Program-made: the position numbers and the translations under genes
The notes under the pieces: model-generated
Seen by the model: the letters and a program-made list of their open reading frames with translations, nothing else
Told to the model about the DNA's origin: nothing
Databases searched by the model: none
Shown: one piece after another, positions 26,359-35,663 of the stretch
How the letters are laid out: each line of letters begins with the position of its first letter
Numbering within the stretch: the first letter of the stretch is position 1
NCBI RefSeq assembly: GCF_002082015.1
Contig: NZ_CP015109.1
Coordinates: 52,134 to 116,133, forward strand
Origin: Sporosarcina ureae
GTDB lineage: Bacteria > Bacillota > Bacilli > Bacillales_A > Planococcaceae
Direction of reading: 5' to 3'
Length of the DNA: 64,000 nt

Positions 26359-27070
26359 TAGCAAAATATTTGCCCATCGTGGCGCATCTGGAACCTATTT
26401 TGAAAATACCATGCGTGCGTTTTTAGGGGCTTTACAAAAAGGTGCGGATGGAATCGAGTTGGATGTCCAGCAAACGAGCGACGGACAACTTGTTGTTTTT
26501 CATGATCATGATTTAGCACGTCTCGCTGGAATTGAGCAGCGCATTGATCAATTGACATCGCAGGAACTGCAACAAATTAAAATAGGCAAGAGCAAATATA
26601 GGCGAATGTTTGGCCATTCCATACCCGTGTTATTTGATGTGGTGTCTTTCTGCTCTGAACATAATTTGGCGCTGAATATCGAGTTAAAGGAAACCGTGTA
26701 CGGGCAAACTGCTGCACTTGAGCAAATCTTGCATTACGTAGAGTCGTTATCTGACGTCCATCTCTCTTCGTTTGATTATGAGACAGTGCGTATGATAAAG
26801 GAGCTGGACCCCGACATGGAAACTGCATTATTGCTAAGAAAAAAATCGGTCGACTGGCAAAATCTCGATTCCTATGGAGTCGATGCATTTCATTTTCACA
26901 AGCGATTGTGGAAAGATCCGTTTAAGAGACATCTGCTTGAAAGTGGTAAGATCTTACGAATGTATGGGGTAACCGGTGCAGAATCTATTCTATCCAATAC
27001 ACCTGAAGTGACAGGCTGGATTACGGACTATCCAAAGCGTGTACGCAAAAAAATAAAAGGATCAAGGTAG
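26351..27070 (+). CDS. Glycerophosphodiester phosphodiesterase (YqiK-like)
   Basis: A 239-residue GDPD of the TIM-barrel type that releases glycerol-3-phosphate from glycerophosphodiesters. Key motifs: FAHRGASGTYFENT (catalytic His and Glu), GADGIELDVQQTSDGQLVVFHDHDL (metal Glu/Asp and second His) and NIELKE. No signal peptide is visible, suggesting a cytoplasmic enzyme. It is coupled to the FapA-like gene by an 8-base overlap. Position corresponds to B. subtilis yqiK. Confidence 0.92.
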   Translation: MSDSKIFAHRGASGTYFENTMRAFLGALQKGADGIELDVQQTSDGQLVVFHDHDLARLAGIEQRIDQLTSQELQQIKIGKSKYRRMFGHSIPVLFDVVSFCSEHNLALNIELKETVYGQTAALEQILHYVESLSDVHLSSFDYETVRMIKELDPDMETALLLRKKSVDWQNLDSYGVDAFHFHKRLWKDPFKRHLLESGKILRMYGVTGAESILSNTPEVTGWITDYPKRVRKKIKGSR

Positions 27071-27088
27071 TGCACCTTGGCCCTTTTA
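27055..27088. terminator. Bidirectional terminator between GDPD gene and yqzF
   Basis: An AAAAGG-ATCAAGG stem pairs with CCTTGG-CCCTTTT. It has T-rich tails on both strands and lies between converging genes. Confidence 0.75.
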
Positions 27089-27328
27089 TTTCAAATCTTT
27101 TTTAAATCTGTCAGCTGCCCGTCCAGTTCTGCGGTCTCGACGTAATAAAAAGCCTGCAAAAAATCCAAGACCACCAGCGAACAGTATGAAACCGCCTAAA
27201 AACTGCATCCAGATGAATGGAAATGGCGGAAAAAGATGTCCGAACAATGAATCGCGCATTAATTTTATTCCCAGAGCCGCTGCAATCCCTGGAATCAACA
27301 GTACAATAAACGCAGCAAGACGTACCAT
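27086..27328 (-). CDS. yqzF: DUF2627 membrane protein YqzF
   Basis: An 80-residue protein with two hydrophobic segments and a basic C-terminal tail (RRDRRTGRAADRFKKDLK). It contains PGIAAALGIKLMRD and FPFIWMQFLGGFILFAGGLGFF, matching the small DUF2627/YqzF family of unknown function that sits next to the bkd genes in B. subtilis. ATG 27328 is chosen because AAGGGG lies 9 bases upstream; a TTG three codons earlier would touch that site. Confidence 0.82.
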   Translation of the reverse strand: MVRLAAFIVLLIPGIAAALGIKLMRDSLFGHLFPPFPFIWMQFLGGFILFAGGLGFFAGFLLRRDRRTGRAADRFKKDLK

Positions 27329-27539
27329 ATCATTCAACCCCTTACGTATTTAATTTTACCGTGTGGTCATGGATTGTCAAGGACTCTGCCATCATGTACG
27401 ATATAGGTAGATTGTTTACAAAACTCCCGCAAAAAATAATGGCCAAAATGTGTCAGATTTGCATTTTTGTCATGGGAAATTTAGAATCAGTACCATACGC
27501 ATGAATCTTTATCATTTTTACTAGCCTGGAGGGATACTT

Positions 27540-28634
27540 ATGGAATTGTTTACGTACATGGAAGATCACGACTATGAGCAACTGGTGCTATGTTATGACA
27601 AGACATCAGGATTGAAAGCGGTTATTGCTATTCACGACACGACACTTGGACCGGCACTTGGCGGTGCGCGCATGTGGACATATGCTAGCGAAGCAGATGC
27701 GATTGAAGATGCATTGCGACTGGCTAAAGGCATGACATACAAGAACGCTGCAGCAGGTTTGAACCTCGGTGGTGGAAAAACGGTTATTATTGGAGATCCA
27801 AAAACGGATAAGAACGATGAGTTATTCCGGGCATTAGGACGTTACATAGAAGGTCTAAACGGACGCTATATTACAGCGGAAGACGTAGGGACTACTGAAT
27901 ACGATATGGATTTAATTCATTTAGAAACAAATTTTGTTACGGGTATCTCTTCAGGAGAAGGTACGTCAGGAAATCCTTCCCCCGTTACAGCACTCGGCAT
28001 CTACAAAGGAATGAAAGCCGCTGCGAAAGAAGCATTTGGTGATGATTCTCTTCAAGATAAAACGATAGCGGTTCAAGGCGTTGGAAATGTTGCGTACACA
28101 CTTTGCGAGTACTTACACGAAGAAGGCGCAAAATTGATTGTTACTGATATCAATGAAGCAGCCGTCCAGCGTGCAGTAGAGGCATTCGGAGCAACGGCTG
28201 TTGCGACAGACGCGATTTATTCACAAGAAGCAGATATCTTCGCTCCATGCGCTCTTGGTGCAGTGATTAACGACGAAACGATTCCACAATTAAAAGTAAA
28301 AGTCGTAGCGGGTTCGGCCAATAACCAATTGAAAGAACCAAAACACGGCGATCACTTGCATGAATTAGGTATCGTCTATGCTCCAGACTACGTAATCAAC
28401 TCTGGCGGAGTAATTAATGTAGCTGACGAATTGATCGGATACAATGAAGCGCGTGCACTGAAGCGCGTAGAAGGTATTTATGACACGATTCTCAAGATCT
28501 TTGCTATCTCAAAGCGTGACGGTATTCCATCCTACCAGGCTGCTGACCGTTTGGCGGAAGAGCGTATTGCACGAGTTGGCGCAACGAGAAATACATTCTT
28601 GCGCAACGAAAAAAGTATCATATCGAATAAGTAA
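27540..28634 (+). CDS. bcd: Leucine dehydrogenase
   Basis: A 364-residue NAD-dependent branched-chain amino acid dehydrogenase that deaminates Leu, Val and Ile to their keto acids. The N-terminal domain has [10 protein letters not shown] and the catalytic lysine region [17 protein letters not shown]; the Rossmann domain has [15 protein letters not shown]; and [12 protein letters not shown] is typical. GGAGGG precedes ATG 27540. It supplies substrates for the dehydrogenase complex encoded just downstream. In B. subtilis bkdR, ptb and buk are also in this cluster; they are absent here. Confidence 0.95.
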   Translation: MELFTYMEDHDYEQLVLCYDKTSGLKAVIAIHDTTLGPALGGARMWTYASEADAIEDALRLAKGMTYKNAAAGLNLGGGKTVIIGDPKTDKNDELFRALGRYIEGLNGRYITAEDVGTTEYDMDLIHLETNFVTGISSGEGTSGNPSPVTALGIYKGMKAAAKEAFGDDSLQDKTIAVQGVGNVAYTLCEYLHEEGAKLIVTDINEAAVQRAVEAFGATAVATDAIYSQEADIFAPCALGAVINDETIPQLKVKVVAGSANNQLKEPKHGDHLHELGIVYAPDYVINSGGVINVADELIGYNEARALKRVEGIYDTILKIFAISKRDGIPSYQAADRLAEERIARVGATRNTFLRNEKSIISNK

Positions 28635-28736
28635 TCTAGCAAATGAGTCATAGCGGTAGGCAAAGTATACCTGTCCACCGCTACACTCGCCTGTCTACTT
28701 TTATTTGAATACTGTAAGCGAAGGGAGTCCTTTACG

Positions 28737-30164
28737 TTGAGTAAAGAATATGACGTAGTGATTTTAGGTGGCGGTACTGGCGGATATGTAGCAGCCATTC
28801 GCGCGGCTCAATTAGGCTTGACGACAGCAATTGTTGAAAAATCCAAACTGGGCGGTACGTGTTTGCATAGCGGGTGTATCCCAAGTAAAGCGATGCTGAA
28901 AAGTGCGGAAGTCTATCGCGTAACACGTGAAGAAGCGAATGAATTCGGCGTGAATACGGGTGAAGTATCATTGGATTTCTCACAAGTACAAAAACGTAAA
29001 GGTAATATCGTCGATCAATTGCACACAGGTATTAAAGGATTGATGAAAAAAGGTAAAATTGATGTCTATCAAGGGACAGGTAGGATACTAGGTGCTTCTA
29101 TTTTCTCACCAATGCCTGGAACTATTTCCGTGGAAATGGATAGTGGCAATGAAAATGAAATATTGATTCTGAAAAATCTCGTGATTGCTACGGGTTCTAA
29201 ACCGAGATCATTGCCTGGACTTGATGTAGATGAACAGTCCGTAATGACATCCGACGGAGCTCTACTAATGAATGCGCTTCCATCCTCCATTACGATTATT
29301 GGTGGCGGTGTAATCGGCATCGAATGGGCTTCTATGCTAGTAGATTTCGGTGTAGATGTGACCGTCATGGATCGTTTGGAGCAGATATTAGCGACAGAAG
29401 ATCGAGAAGTAGCTGTCGCGATGCATAAAGCGCTCGCAAAACGCGGTGTGAAATTCATATTAGGTGCGGAAATTCTGACGGAATCGTTGCAGAAAAACGA
29501 TAGTGAAGTCACTATTTCTTATAAGCTAGGTGAAGAAGAACAGTCCATCACGAGCGAGAAGATATTGGTGTCTGTTGGACGCGCCCCGGTGATCGATGAT
29601 ATCGGTTTACAAAATACGGATATTCAAGTCGAAAATGGATCGATTCAAACGAATACGCATTATCAAACAAAAGATGATCATATCTATGCAATCGGTGATG
29701 TGATCGGCGGACTGCAACTAGCACATGTGGCCGAACATGAAGGATTGCATGCGATTGAACATATAGCAGGGAAACAGGTAGATCCAATTGATTACGACTT
29801 AGTACCACGTTGTGTCTATTCCTATCCGGAGACTGCGGCAGTCGGTGTGACAGAGCAACAAGCAAAAGATCGAGGGTTTGATGTAAAGATCGGCAAGTTC
29901 CCGTTCATGGCGAATGGCAAGGCGTTGGTTAACGGTCATGCAGATGGTTTCGTGAAAATCATTGTAGATCAGCAGACCAACGATATAATCGGCGTCCACA
30001 TGATGGGTTCGCACGTAACGGATTTAATTTCTGAAGCGGGCTTGGCGATGGTGATGAATGCAATTCCTTGGGAAATATCCTCGGCAATTCATCCGCACCC
30101 GACATTATCTGAAGCGTTCAGTGAAGCGGCACTAGCGGTTGAAGGGCTAGCCATTCACATGTAA
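28737..30164 (+). CDS. lpdV: Dihydrolipoyl dehydrogenase of the branched-chain keto-acid complex (E3)
   Basis: A 475-residue FAD flavoprotein that reoxidises dihydrolipoamide. The N-terminal FAD site is LGGGTGGYVAAIRAAQLG, the redox disulfide is GGTCLHSGCIPSKAML, the NAD site is IIGGGVIGIEWASML, and the C-terminal active site is HPHPTLSEAF. The start is TTG 28737 behind GAAGGGAG. A TAGCGGT...ACCGCTA hairpin (28651-28683) lies in the gap after bcd without a T-run. lpdV, bkdAA, bkdAB and bkdB are tightly packed. Confidence 0.95.
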   Translation: MSKEYDVVILGGGTGGYVAAIRAAQLGLTTAIVEKSKLGGTCLHSGCIPSKAMLKSAEVYRVTREEANEFGVNTGEVSLDFSQVQKRKGNIVDQLHTGIKGLMKKGKIDVYQGTGRILGASIFSPMPGTISVEMDSGNENEILILKNLVIATGSKPRSLPGLDVDEQSVMTSDGALLMNALPSSITIIGGGVIGIEWASMLVDFGVDVTVMDRLEQILATEDREVAVAMHKALAKRGVKFILGAEILTESLQKNDSEVTISYKLGEEEQSITSEKILVSVGRAPVIDDIGLQNTDIQVENGSIQTNTHYQTKDDHIYAIGDVIGGLQLAHVAEHEGLHAIEHIAGKQVDPIDYDLVPRCVYSYPETAAVGVTEQQAKDRGFDVKIGKFPFMANGKALVNGHADGFVKIIVDQQTNDIIGVHMMGSHVTDLISEAGLAMVMNAIPWEISSAIHPHPTLSEAFSEAALAVEGLAIHM

Positions 30165-30177
30165 AGGAGGAAGTACA

Positions 30178-31182
30178 ATGAGTAATCGGCATATTGAATT
30201 GGGTTTGACAGATGAAGATGTATTGCGGATGTATGAGACGATGCTAATGGCGCGTCGTTTAGATGAAAGAATGTGGTTACTGAACCGTGCGGGGAAAATT
30301 CCGTTCGTCATCTCTTGTCAAGGACAGGAAGCGGCACAGGTAGGGGCTTCATTCGCTCTGAATAACGAAAAAGACTGGATCGCACCGTATTACCGCGATA
30401 TGGGAGTTGTCTTACATTTCGGTATGACGCCAAAAGATTTGATGTTATCGGCTTTTGCCAAGGCGGAAGATCCGAACTCCGGTGGACGGCAGATGCCAGG
30501 TCACTTCGGCCAACGCAAGAATCGCATTTTGACAGGATCTTCACCTGTTACAACGCAGTTACCTCATGCTGTCGGCGTAGCGCTAGCCGCAAAAATGAAT
30601 AAAGAGGATTTCATTACGTTCGTGACGCTTGGGGAAGGTTCTTCCAATCAAGGAGACTTCCATGAAGGCATGAACTTTGCCGGTGTGCATAAATTACCGA
30701 CAGTCATTATGGTGGAAAACAATAAATATGCAATCTCCGTACCACTTAATAAACAAATGGCATGTGAGAATGTCTCGGATCGCGCAATCGGTTATGGTAT
30801 GCCAGGCTATACGGTAGATGGACGAGATCCGCTGACAGTATATGAAGTAGTAAAAAAAGCGGCAGACCGTGCGAGAAACGGAGACGGTCCGACATTAGTC
30901 GAAGCGGTATGTTATCGATTGACTGCACACTCTTCGGATGATGATCAACGTCAATATCGTGATGCAGAAGAGCTGGAAGACGAAAGAAAACAAGATCCGT
31001 TATTGTCATTCATTCATTATCTGAAAGAAGTTAACGTTTTGACGGATGAAAAGTATGATGAAATCGAAGAACGAGTAAAATTGCAGGTTGATGAAGCGAC
31101 AGAATATGCCGAACTGGCGGAATACGCGAAGCCGGAACACGCAATGCGCTATGTCTATGAAGAAAAGGGAGGCGAAGCATAA
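30178..31182 (+). CDS. bkdAA: Branched-chain 2-oxoacid dehydrogenase E1 alpha
   Basis: A 334-residue ThDP-binding alpha subunit that decarboxylates branched-chain 2-oxo acids. The ThDP motif is GEGSSNQGDFHEGMNFAGV ending in ENNKYAIS. The phosphorylatable-loop region seen in relatives appears as YRLTAHSSDDDQRQYR. AAAGGAGG precedes ATG 30178. Its TAA overlaps the ATG of bkdAB (TAATG). Confidence 0.95.
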   Translation: MSNRHIELGLTDEDVLRMYETMLMARRLDERMWLLNRAGKIPFVISCQGQEAAQVGASFALNNEKDWIAPYYRDMGVVLHFGMTPKDLMLSAFAKAEDPNSGGRQMPGHFGQRKNRILTGSSPVTTQLPHAVGVALAAKMNKEDFITFVTLGEGSSNQGDFHEGMNFAGVHKLPTVIMVENNKYAISVPLNKQMACENVSDRAIGYGMPGYTVDGRDPLTVYEVVKKAADRARNGDGPTLVEAVCYRLTAHSSDDDQRQYRDAEELEDERKQDPLLSFIHYLKEVNVLTDEKYDEIEERVKLQVDEATEYAELAEYAKPEHAMRYVYEEKGGEA

Positions 31183-32165
31183 TGGCCGTTCGTTCATTTA
31201 TAGATGCGATCAACCTGGCAATGAAAGAAGAAATGGAACGTGACGACCAAGTATTCGTACTTGGGGAAGATGTAGGCCGTAAAGGTGGTGTGTTTAAAGC
31301 AACAACCGGTCTATACGATCAGTTCGGTGAATACCGCTCACTTGATACACCTCTCGCTGAGTCTGCTATTGCAGGTGTGGCGATTGGTGCTGCGATGTAT
31401 GGTATGCGCCCGATTGCAGAAATGCAGTTTGCTGATTTTATTATGCCGGCGGTCAATCAAATCGTCTCGGAAGCAGCGAAAATCCGCTATCGTTCGAATA
31501 ATGATTTTACTTGTCCAATTGTCATCCGCGCTCCTTTTGGAGGTGGCGTTCACGGAGCTTTGTATCATTCCCAGTCAGTTGAATCAATGTTCGCTTCAAC
31601 ACCTGGTTTGAAAATTGTCATCCCATCCACCCCTTACGACGCGAAAGGCTTGCTGAAAGCGGCAGTGCGCGATGAAGATCCTGTGTTGTTCTTTGAGCAT
31701 AAGCGGGCATATCGACTGATCAAAGGGGAAGTTCCCGACGATGATTATGTGTTGCCGATCGGTAAAGCGGATGTGAAGCGTGAAGGAGAAGATCTCACGA
31801 TTATCACATATGGATTGTGCGTTCACTTCGCACTGCAGGCTGCAGAACGCTTAGCTGAAGACGATATTTCTATCCATATCTTGGATTTGCGTACGGTGTA
31901 TCCGTTAGATAAAGAAGCGATCATCGAAGCTGCTTCGAAAACAGGAAAAGTTCTATTAGTAACAGAAGACAACCTAGAAGGCAGCATCATGAGTGAAGTT
32001 TCGGCTGTCATTGCTGAAAATTGTTTATTTGAATTAGATGCGCCAATCAAACGATTAGCAGGACCCGACGTACCTGCGATGCCATATGCCCCTTCTATGG
32101 AAAAATTCTTTATGATGAATCCTGAAAAGGTTGAAAAGGCAGCAAGGGATTTAGCAGAATTTTAA
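31182..32165 (+). CDS. bkdAB: Branched-chain 2-oxoacid dehydrogenase E1 beta
   Basis: A 327-residue beta subunit, with LGEDVGRKGGVFKATTGL, DTPLAESAIAGVAIGAAMYG and RAPFGGGVHGALYHSQSVE, all family-typical. It pairs with BkdAA as an alpha2-beta2 heterotetramer. The stop-start overlap with bkdAA implies coupled 1:1 translation. The C-terminal transketolase domain (EGEDLTIITYGL, VTEDNLEGSIMSEV) is complete. Confidence 0.95.
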   Translation: MAVRSFIDAINLAMKEEMERDDQVFVLGEDVGRKGGVFKATTGLYDQFGEYRSLDTPLAESAIAGVAIGAAMYGMRPIAEMQFADFIMPAVNQIVSEAAKIRYRSNNDFTCPIVIRAPFGGGVHGALYHSQSVESMFASTPGLKIVIPSTPYDAKGLLKAAVRDEDPVLFFEHKRAYRLIKGEVPDDDYVLPIGKADVKREGEDLTIITYGLCVHFALQAAERLAEDDISIHILDLRTVYPLDKEAIIEAASKTGKVLLVTEDNLEGSIMSEVSAVIAENCLFELDAPIKRLAGPDVPAMPYAPSMEKFFMMNPEKVEKAARDLAEF

Positions 32166-32183
32166 CTAAGGAGGCGTATGGAA

Positions 32184-33506
32184 ATGGGCATTGAAAAAAT
32201 TACTATGCCGAAACTGGGTGAAAGTGTAACAGAAGGAACTATCGAAAAATGGCTCGTTGCTCCGGGAGATACAGTAGCGAAATATGATTCACTTGCGGAA
32301 GTGACGACTGATAAAGTCACAGCGGAAGTTCCTTCTTCATTCTCAGGGGTAATTCAAGAAATCATCGCCAAAGAAGGCGATACGATTGAAGTAGGTGAAA
32401 CAGTTTGTTTAATTGAAATTGAAGGCGATGCAGAAGAGCCAGTTCAAGTTTCAGCACCTACAGCCGAAGCGCCAGCTGAAAAGCCTGCTGAGAAATCCGT
32501 ACAGGAAGCACCGAAAGCGAAGGCACAGCCTGCGACGGGGGGCAAGGCAGCGGGTCGATTTTCTCCTGCCGTTTTGAAGATGTCCCAGGAAAATGGCATT
32601 GATTTGGCACAAGTAAGCGGCACAGGACGCGAAGGACGTATTACACGAAAAGACATTCAAGCATTTATTGAAAGTGGCGGCGCACAATCGCAAACAGCAC
32701 CACAACAAGCTACTGTTCAAGAAGAGTCGCAACCACAAGTGGCATCGTCGAATCAACAGTCGGCTCCTGAACAAGCTGTGTCGTCGAATGGGAAACTCGA
32801 AAACGGAGATATCGAAGTTCCGGTAACGAGTGTACGTCGTGCAATCGCGAATAACATGGTGCGTTCTGTAACGGAGGCACCGCATGCTTGGATGATGATA
32901 GAAGTAGACGTAACGGAACTTGTGTTGTTGCGTGATAGCGTCAAAAAAGAATTCAAGGAAAAAGAAGGATTCAATTTGACGTACTTCGCTTTCTTTATCA
33001 AGGCGATTTCACAGGCATTGAAGGAATACCCGGAAATGAATTCGATGTGGGCAGGCGATACGATCGTCATGAAAAAAGACATCAATATCTCGATTGCCGT
33101 GGCAACGGACGATGCGTTATATGTTCCTGTCATCAAAGAAACAGATGAAAAGACGATTAAAGGCATTGGTCGCGAAATTCATGAGTTGGCCGGAAAAGTG
33201 CGTAACGGCAAGCTAAAATCAACAGAGATGCAAGGCGGAACGTTCACAGTCAACAATACGGGCTCCTTTGGTTCCGTCCAGTCCATGGGGATCATCAATT
33301 ATCCGCAGGCAGCTATTTTGCAAGTGGAGTCGATCGTCAAACGTCCAGTTATTATGGACAATGGCATGATGGCTGCGCGTGATATGGTCAACCTCTGTCT
33401 ATCGCTTGATCACCGTGTGCTCGATGGACTCGTTTGCGGACGATTCCTTGCGCGTGTGAAAGAGTTGTTAGAAGGCATGGCTAAAGATAAAACTTCTTTA
33501 TATTAA
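32184..33506 (+). CDS. bkdB: Branched-chain 2-oxoacid dehydrogenase E2 (lipoyl acyltransferase)
   Basis: A 440-residue E2. It has a single N-terminal lipoyl domain with the lipoylation site EVTTDKVTAEV, an Ala/Pro/Glu linker, a peripheral-subunit-binding domain (SPAVLKMSQENGIDLAQVSGTGREGRITRKD region), a second linker and the catalytic domain ending SLDHRVLDGLVCGRFL. It transfers branched acyl groups to CoA, giving isovaleryl-, isobutyryl- and 2-methylbutyryl-CoA for anteiso/iso fatty acids or catabolism. ATG 32184 is used because AAGGAGG is 9 bases upstream; ATG 32178 would leave only 3. Confidence 0.95.
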   Translation: MGIEKITMPKLGESVTEGTIEKWLVAPGDTVAKYDSLAEVTTDKVTAEVPSSFSGVIQEIIAKEGDTIEVGETVCLIEIEGDAEEPVQVSAPTAEAPAEKPAEKSVQEAPKAKAQPATGGKAAGRFSPAVLKMSQENGIDLAQVSGTGREGRITRKDIQAFIESGGAQSQTAPQQATVQEESQPQVASSNQQSAPEQAVSSNGKLENGDIEVPVTSVRRAIANNMVRSVTEAPHAWMMIEVDVTELVLLRDSVKKEFKEKEGFNLTYFAFFIKAISQALKEYPEMNSMWAGDTIVMKKDINISIAVATDDALYVPVIKETDEKTIKGIGREIHELAGKVRNGKLKSTEMQGGTFTVNNTGSFGSVQSMGIINYPQAAILQVESIVKRPVIMDNGMMAARDMVNLCLSLDHRVLDGLVCGRFLARVKELLEGMAKDKTSLY

Positions 33507-33513
33507 GATTTGG

Positions 33514-33547
33514 CAACCTCCCGACTTGGTTCGGGAGGTTGTTTTTT
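33514..33547 (+). terminator. Terminator of the bkd operon
   Basis: CAACCTCCCGA (33514-33524) pairs perfectly with TCGGGAGGTTG (33531-33541), followed by TTTTTT. Confidence 0.94.
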
Positions 33548-33627
33548 GTTTTGAAGTGAGATAAGTGAGTGTAGAGGCTTGTGGATGGTTGTGGTCGTCA
33601 GTACTTATTAAAGTTAATGAAGGCGTA

Positions 33628-33762
33628 ATGAGCGGTTAGACAAGTTTTATGAGCACTTAGAGGTGCATATAGAGCGGTTAGCGGTCAAGTATGAGCGTTT
33701 GCGGGAAGTTAAGAGCGGTTTCAGTAAAAGTATGAGCGTTTACACGAATGAATGAGCGCGAA
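33628..33762 (+). repeat. GAGCG repeat with 21-nt period, copy C
   Basis: GAGCG cores begin at 33630, 33651 (as GAGCA), 33672, 33693, 33713, 33734 and 33754, so every step is 20 or 21 bases. Units alternate between TATGAGCG and TAGAGCGG/AAGAGCGG, with filler that often contains GTTTACA or TTAGACA. It shares AAGGCGTA...ATGAGCGG with copy A at its left edge. It fills much of the 440-base gap between the bkd terminator and mutA; the rest (33548-33627, 33763-33989) contains no supportable gene. Confidence 0.85.
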
Positions 33763-33989
33763 CGAATTGGCATTCACTACTTTTTACACTATTTTACCTA
33801 CAAAAGTTCGATGTTGTCTTGTGCTACCTCATACATGAAATGAATTCAATAGTTTAAGCATAAAAAGTCATGAATTCGTATGATTATAACTACACTAGAC
33901 GGAAACTTCTGATTTTCCCCTTTCTTCATAACGTACTCTGCGGTACACTAGTAGTATTAATGGTTTAAAAAAGGGGAAGGAGCACCATT

Positions 33990-35663
33990 ATGCCTATACA
34001 TAACATGAAAACATTTACATTCACAGCCCCCAACTTCACTGAATGGAAAGAAGCGGCTGTCGTATCACTTAAAGGAAAATCATTTGATTCGTTGTATACA
34101 AAAACGATTGAGGGTATTGAACTCAATCCGCTTTATACTAAAGAAGACTTGGACCAATTGGAGGTTTCACGCGTAACGAAACCTGCGTTCGGCTGGACGA
34201 TCGCACAACCTGTTAGTGCAACAAATGGGGAACAGTTTGTCGAGCAGATGAAAGAATCGTTAGCGCGGGGCAATGAAGCAATCGCTTACAATGGGCTGAA
34301 GCCTTTAGTTTGGGCGGAACAAGACATCAAGCAAGTAGCTGAACTGATGACACGCTATCCAATTTTATTCACTGAAGTGCAAAGCGATGATCCGATATTG
34401 AAAGCCTTTACTTATATAGAAGAGGCAAAGCGTAAAGACGTGACAGGAATTTGCATCAGTGCGGCTTCGGTCATACCTGAAGGGTTCCCAGGAGTCCGCA
34501 CAAAAGGTGCCGATTTATGGACAGCGCATCATGAAGGGGCGGACGCGGTAACTGAACTCGCGCTAGCACTTTCACTTGCAGCTGAACTTGCGGAAGAAAC
34601 CGCTTCATTTGAAGAATTTACAAACAACTTCTATGCACGATTTGCTGCTGACACACATTTCTTTATGGAAATTGCAAAGTTCCGTGCGTTCCGCGTGTTG
34701 TGGAAGCTATTCAATGAAGCATATGGCGTAGAGAACGCAAAGCAAGTGCCTTTGCTAGGGATTACCTCATTGCGTTCATATTCGAAACTCGATCCGTATG
34801 TAAACTTATTACGTGGCGGCAACTCGGCATTCTCTGCCATTTTAGGTGGAGCGGATTGGCTGACGGTATTACCACATGATGTATTGACGGGAACGTCACC
34901 AAGTTCGAATCGTTATGCTCGAAATATTCAATTGATTCTGAAGGAAGAAACGCATATCGATCAAGTACTTGATCCTGCAGGTGGTTCATACTTCATCGAA
35001 TCGTTGACTACTGAATTAATTCGTAAATCTTGGGCGAAATTTCTTGAGATTGAAGAGAATGGCGGTTATCAAGCCTTCTTGCAGTCTGGTGAATTAAGCA
35101 AGCTGTATGCGCAGCGTCAGAAAGAAATGGCGACGGGCAAGAAAACGTTGATCGGCACGAATGTGTATGCGGAATTGACGGACGTAAATTATGCAAATGA
35201 ATCAACCGTGACGGTGTCGAAACGATTGTCTGAGCCGTTTGAACATATTCGTTCTAAGCCGAAAGAGGAGCTACCGAAAACTGTATTACTCAACTTTGGT
35301 GCGTTGAAAGACTATAAACCACGTGCAGATTTTGTTAGTGGATTCTTGGCAGTTGGTGGAATTGAAGCAACGTGGAGTCCTTCTTTTGAGTCAAACGATC
35401 AAGCGCTCAGTTGGATCGACGAGCAACAGCCGGAGTATGCAGTAATTTGTGCATCTGCAGCTGATACTGAAGAAGCCGTAACTCATTTCCTTGCTTCGTA
35501 TAAAGGAAATTGTCCAATCGATACAGCAGGTAAGTATCCGTCCGAAACGGCCGATCAGTGGCTTGCAAATGGACTGAATGGTTTCATTTATGCAGGTCAA
35601 GATAAAATCGAAAAACTGAATGCTATTATTACGCAAACTAAAGGAGGTCGTTCCGTTGAGTAA
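33990..35663 (+). CDS. mutA: Methylmalonyl-CoA mutase small subunit
   Basis: A 557-residue non-catalytic partner subunit. The N-terminal TIM-barrel-like domain has [41 protein letters not shown] sequence and [13 protein letters not shown]. The C-terminal B12-like domain (from about 430) lacks the DxHxxG cobalamin-ligand motif, as expected for the small subunit. GGAAGGAG precedes ATG 33990. The last codons overlap the TTG start of mutB, so the two subunits are coupled. With MutB it isomerises methylmalonyl-CoA to succinyl-CoA. Confidence 0.93.
   Translation: MPIHNMKTFTFTAPNFTEWKEAAVVSLKGKSFDSLYTKTIEGIELNPLYTKEDLDQLEVSRVTKPAFGWTIAQPVSATNGEQFVEQMKESLARGNEAIAYNGLKPLVWAEQDIKQVAELMTRYPILFTEVQSDDPILKAFTYIEEAKRKDVTGICISAASVIPEGFPGVRTKGADLWTAHHEGADAVTELALALSLAAELAEETASFEEFTNNFYARFAADTHFFMEIAKFRAFRVLWKLFNEAYGVENAKQVPLLGITSLRSYSKLDPYVNLLRGGNSAFSAILGGADWLTVLPHDVLTGTSPSSNRYARNIQLILKEETHIDQVLDPAGGSYFIESLTTELIRKSWAKFLEIEENGGYQAFLQSGELSKLYAQRQKEMATGKKTLIGTNVYAELTDVNYANESTVTVSKRLSEPFEHIRSKPKEELPKTVLLNFGALKDYKPRADFVSGFLAVGGIEATWSPSFESNDQALSWIDEQQPEYAVICASAADTEEAVTHFLASYKGNCPIDTAGKYPSETADQWLANGLNGFIYAGQDKIEKLNAIITQTKGGRSVE

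Noticed and set aside
27455..27475. Possible sigma-54 promoter before bcd
   Set aside because: TGTCAGATTTGCA has the -12-like TTGCA but the -24 GG is absent at the right spacing, and bkdR is missing.
28651..28683. Terminator between bcd and lpdV
   Set aside because: The hairpin TAGCGGT/ACCGCTA has no T-run, so it may be a processing or stability element and not a terminator.
29069..29512. 147-codon minus-strand frame inside lpdV
   Set aside because: It overlaps a highly conserved gene completely and has no initiation signals.
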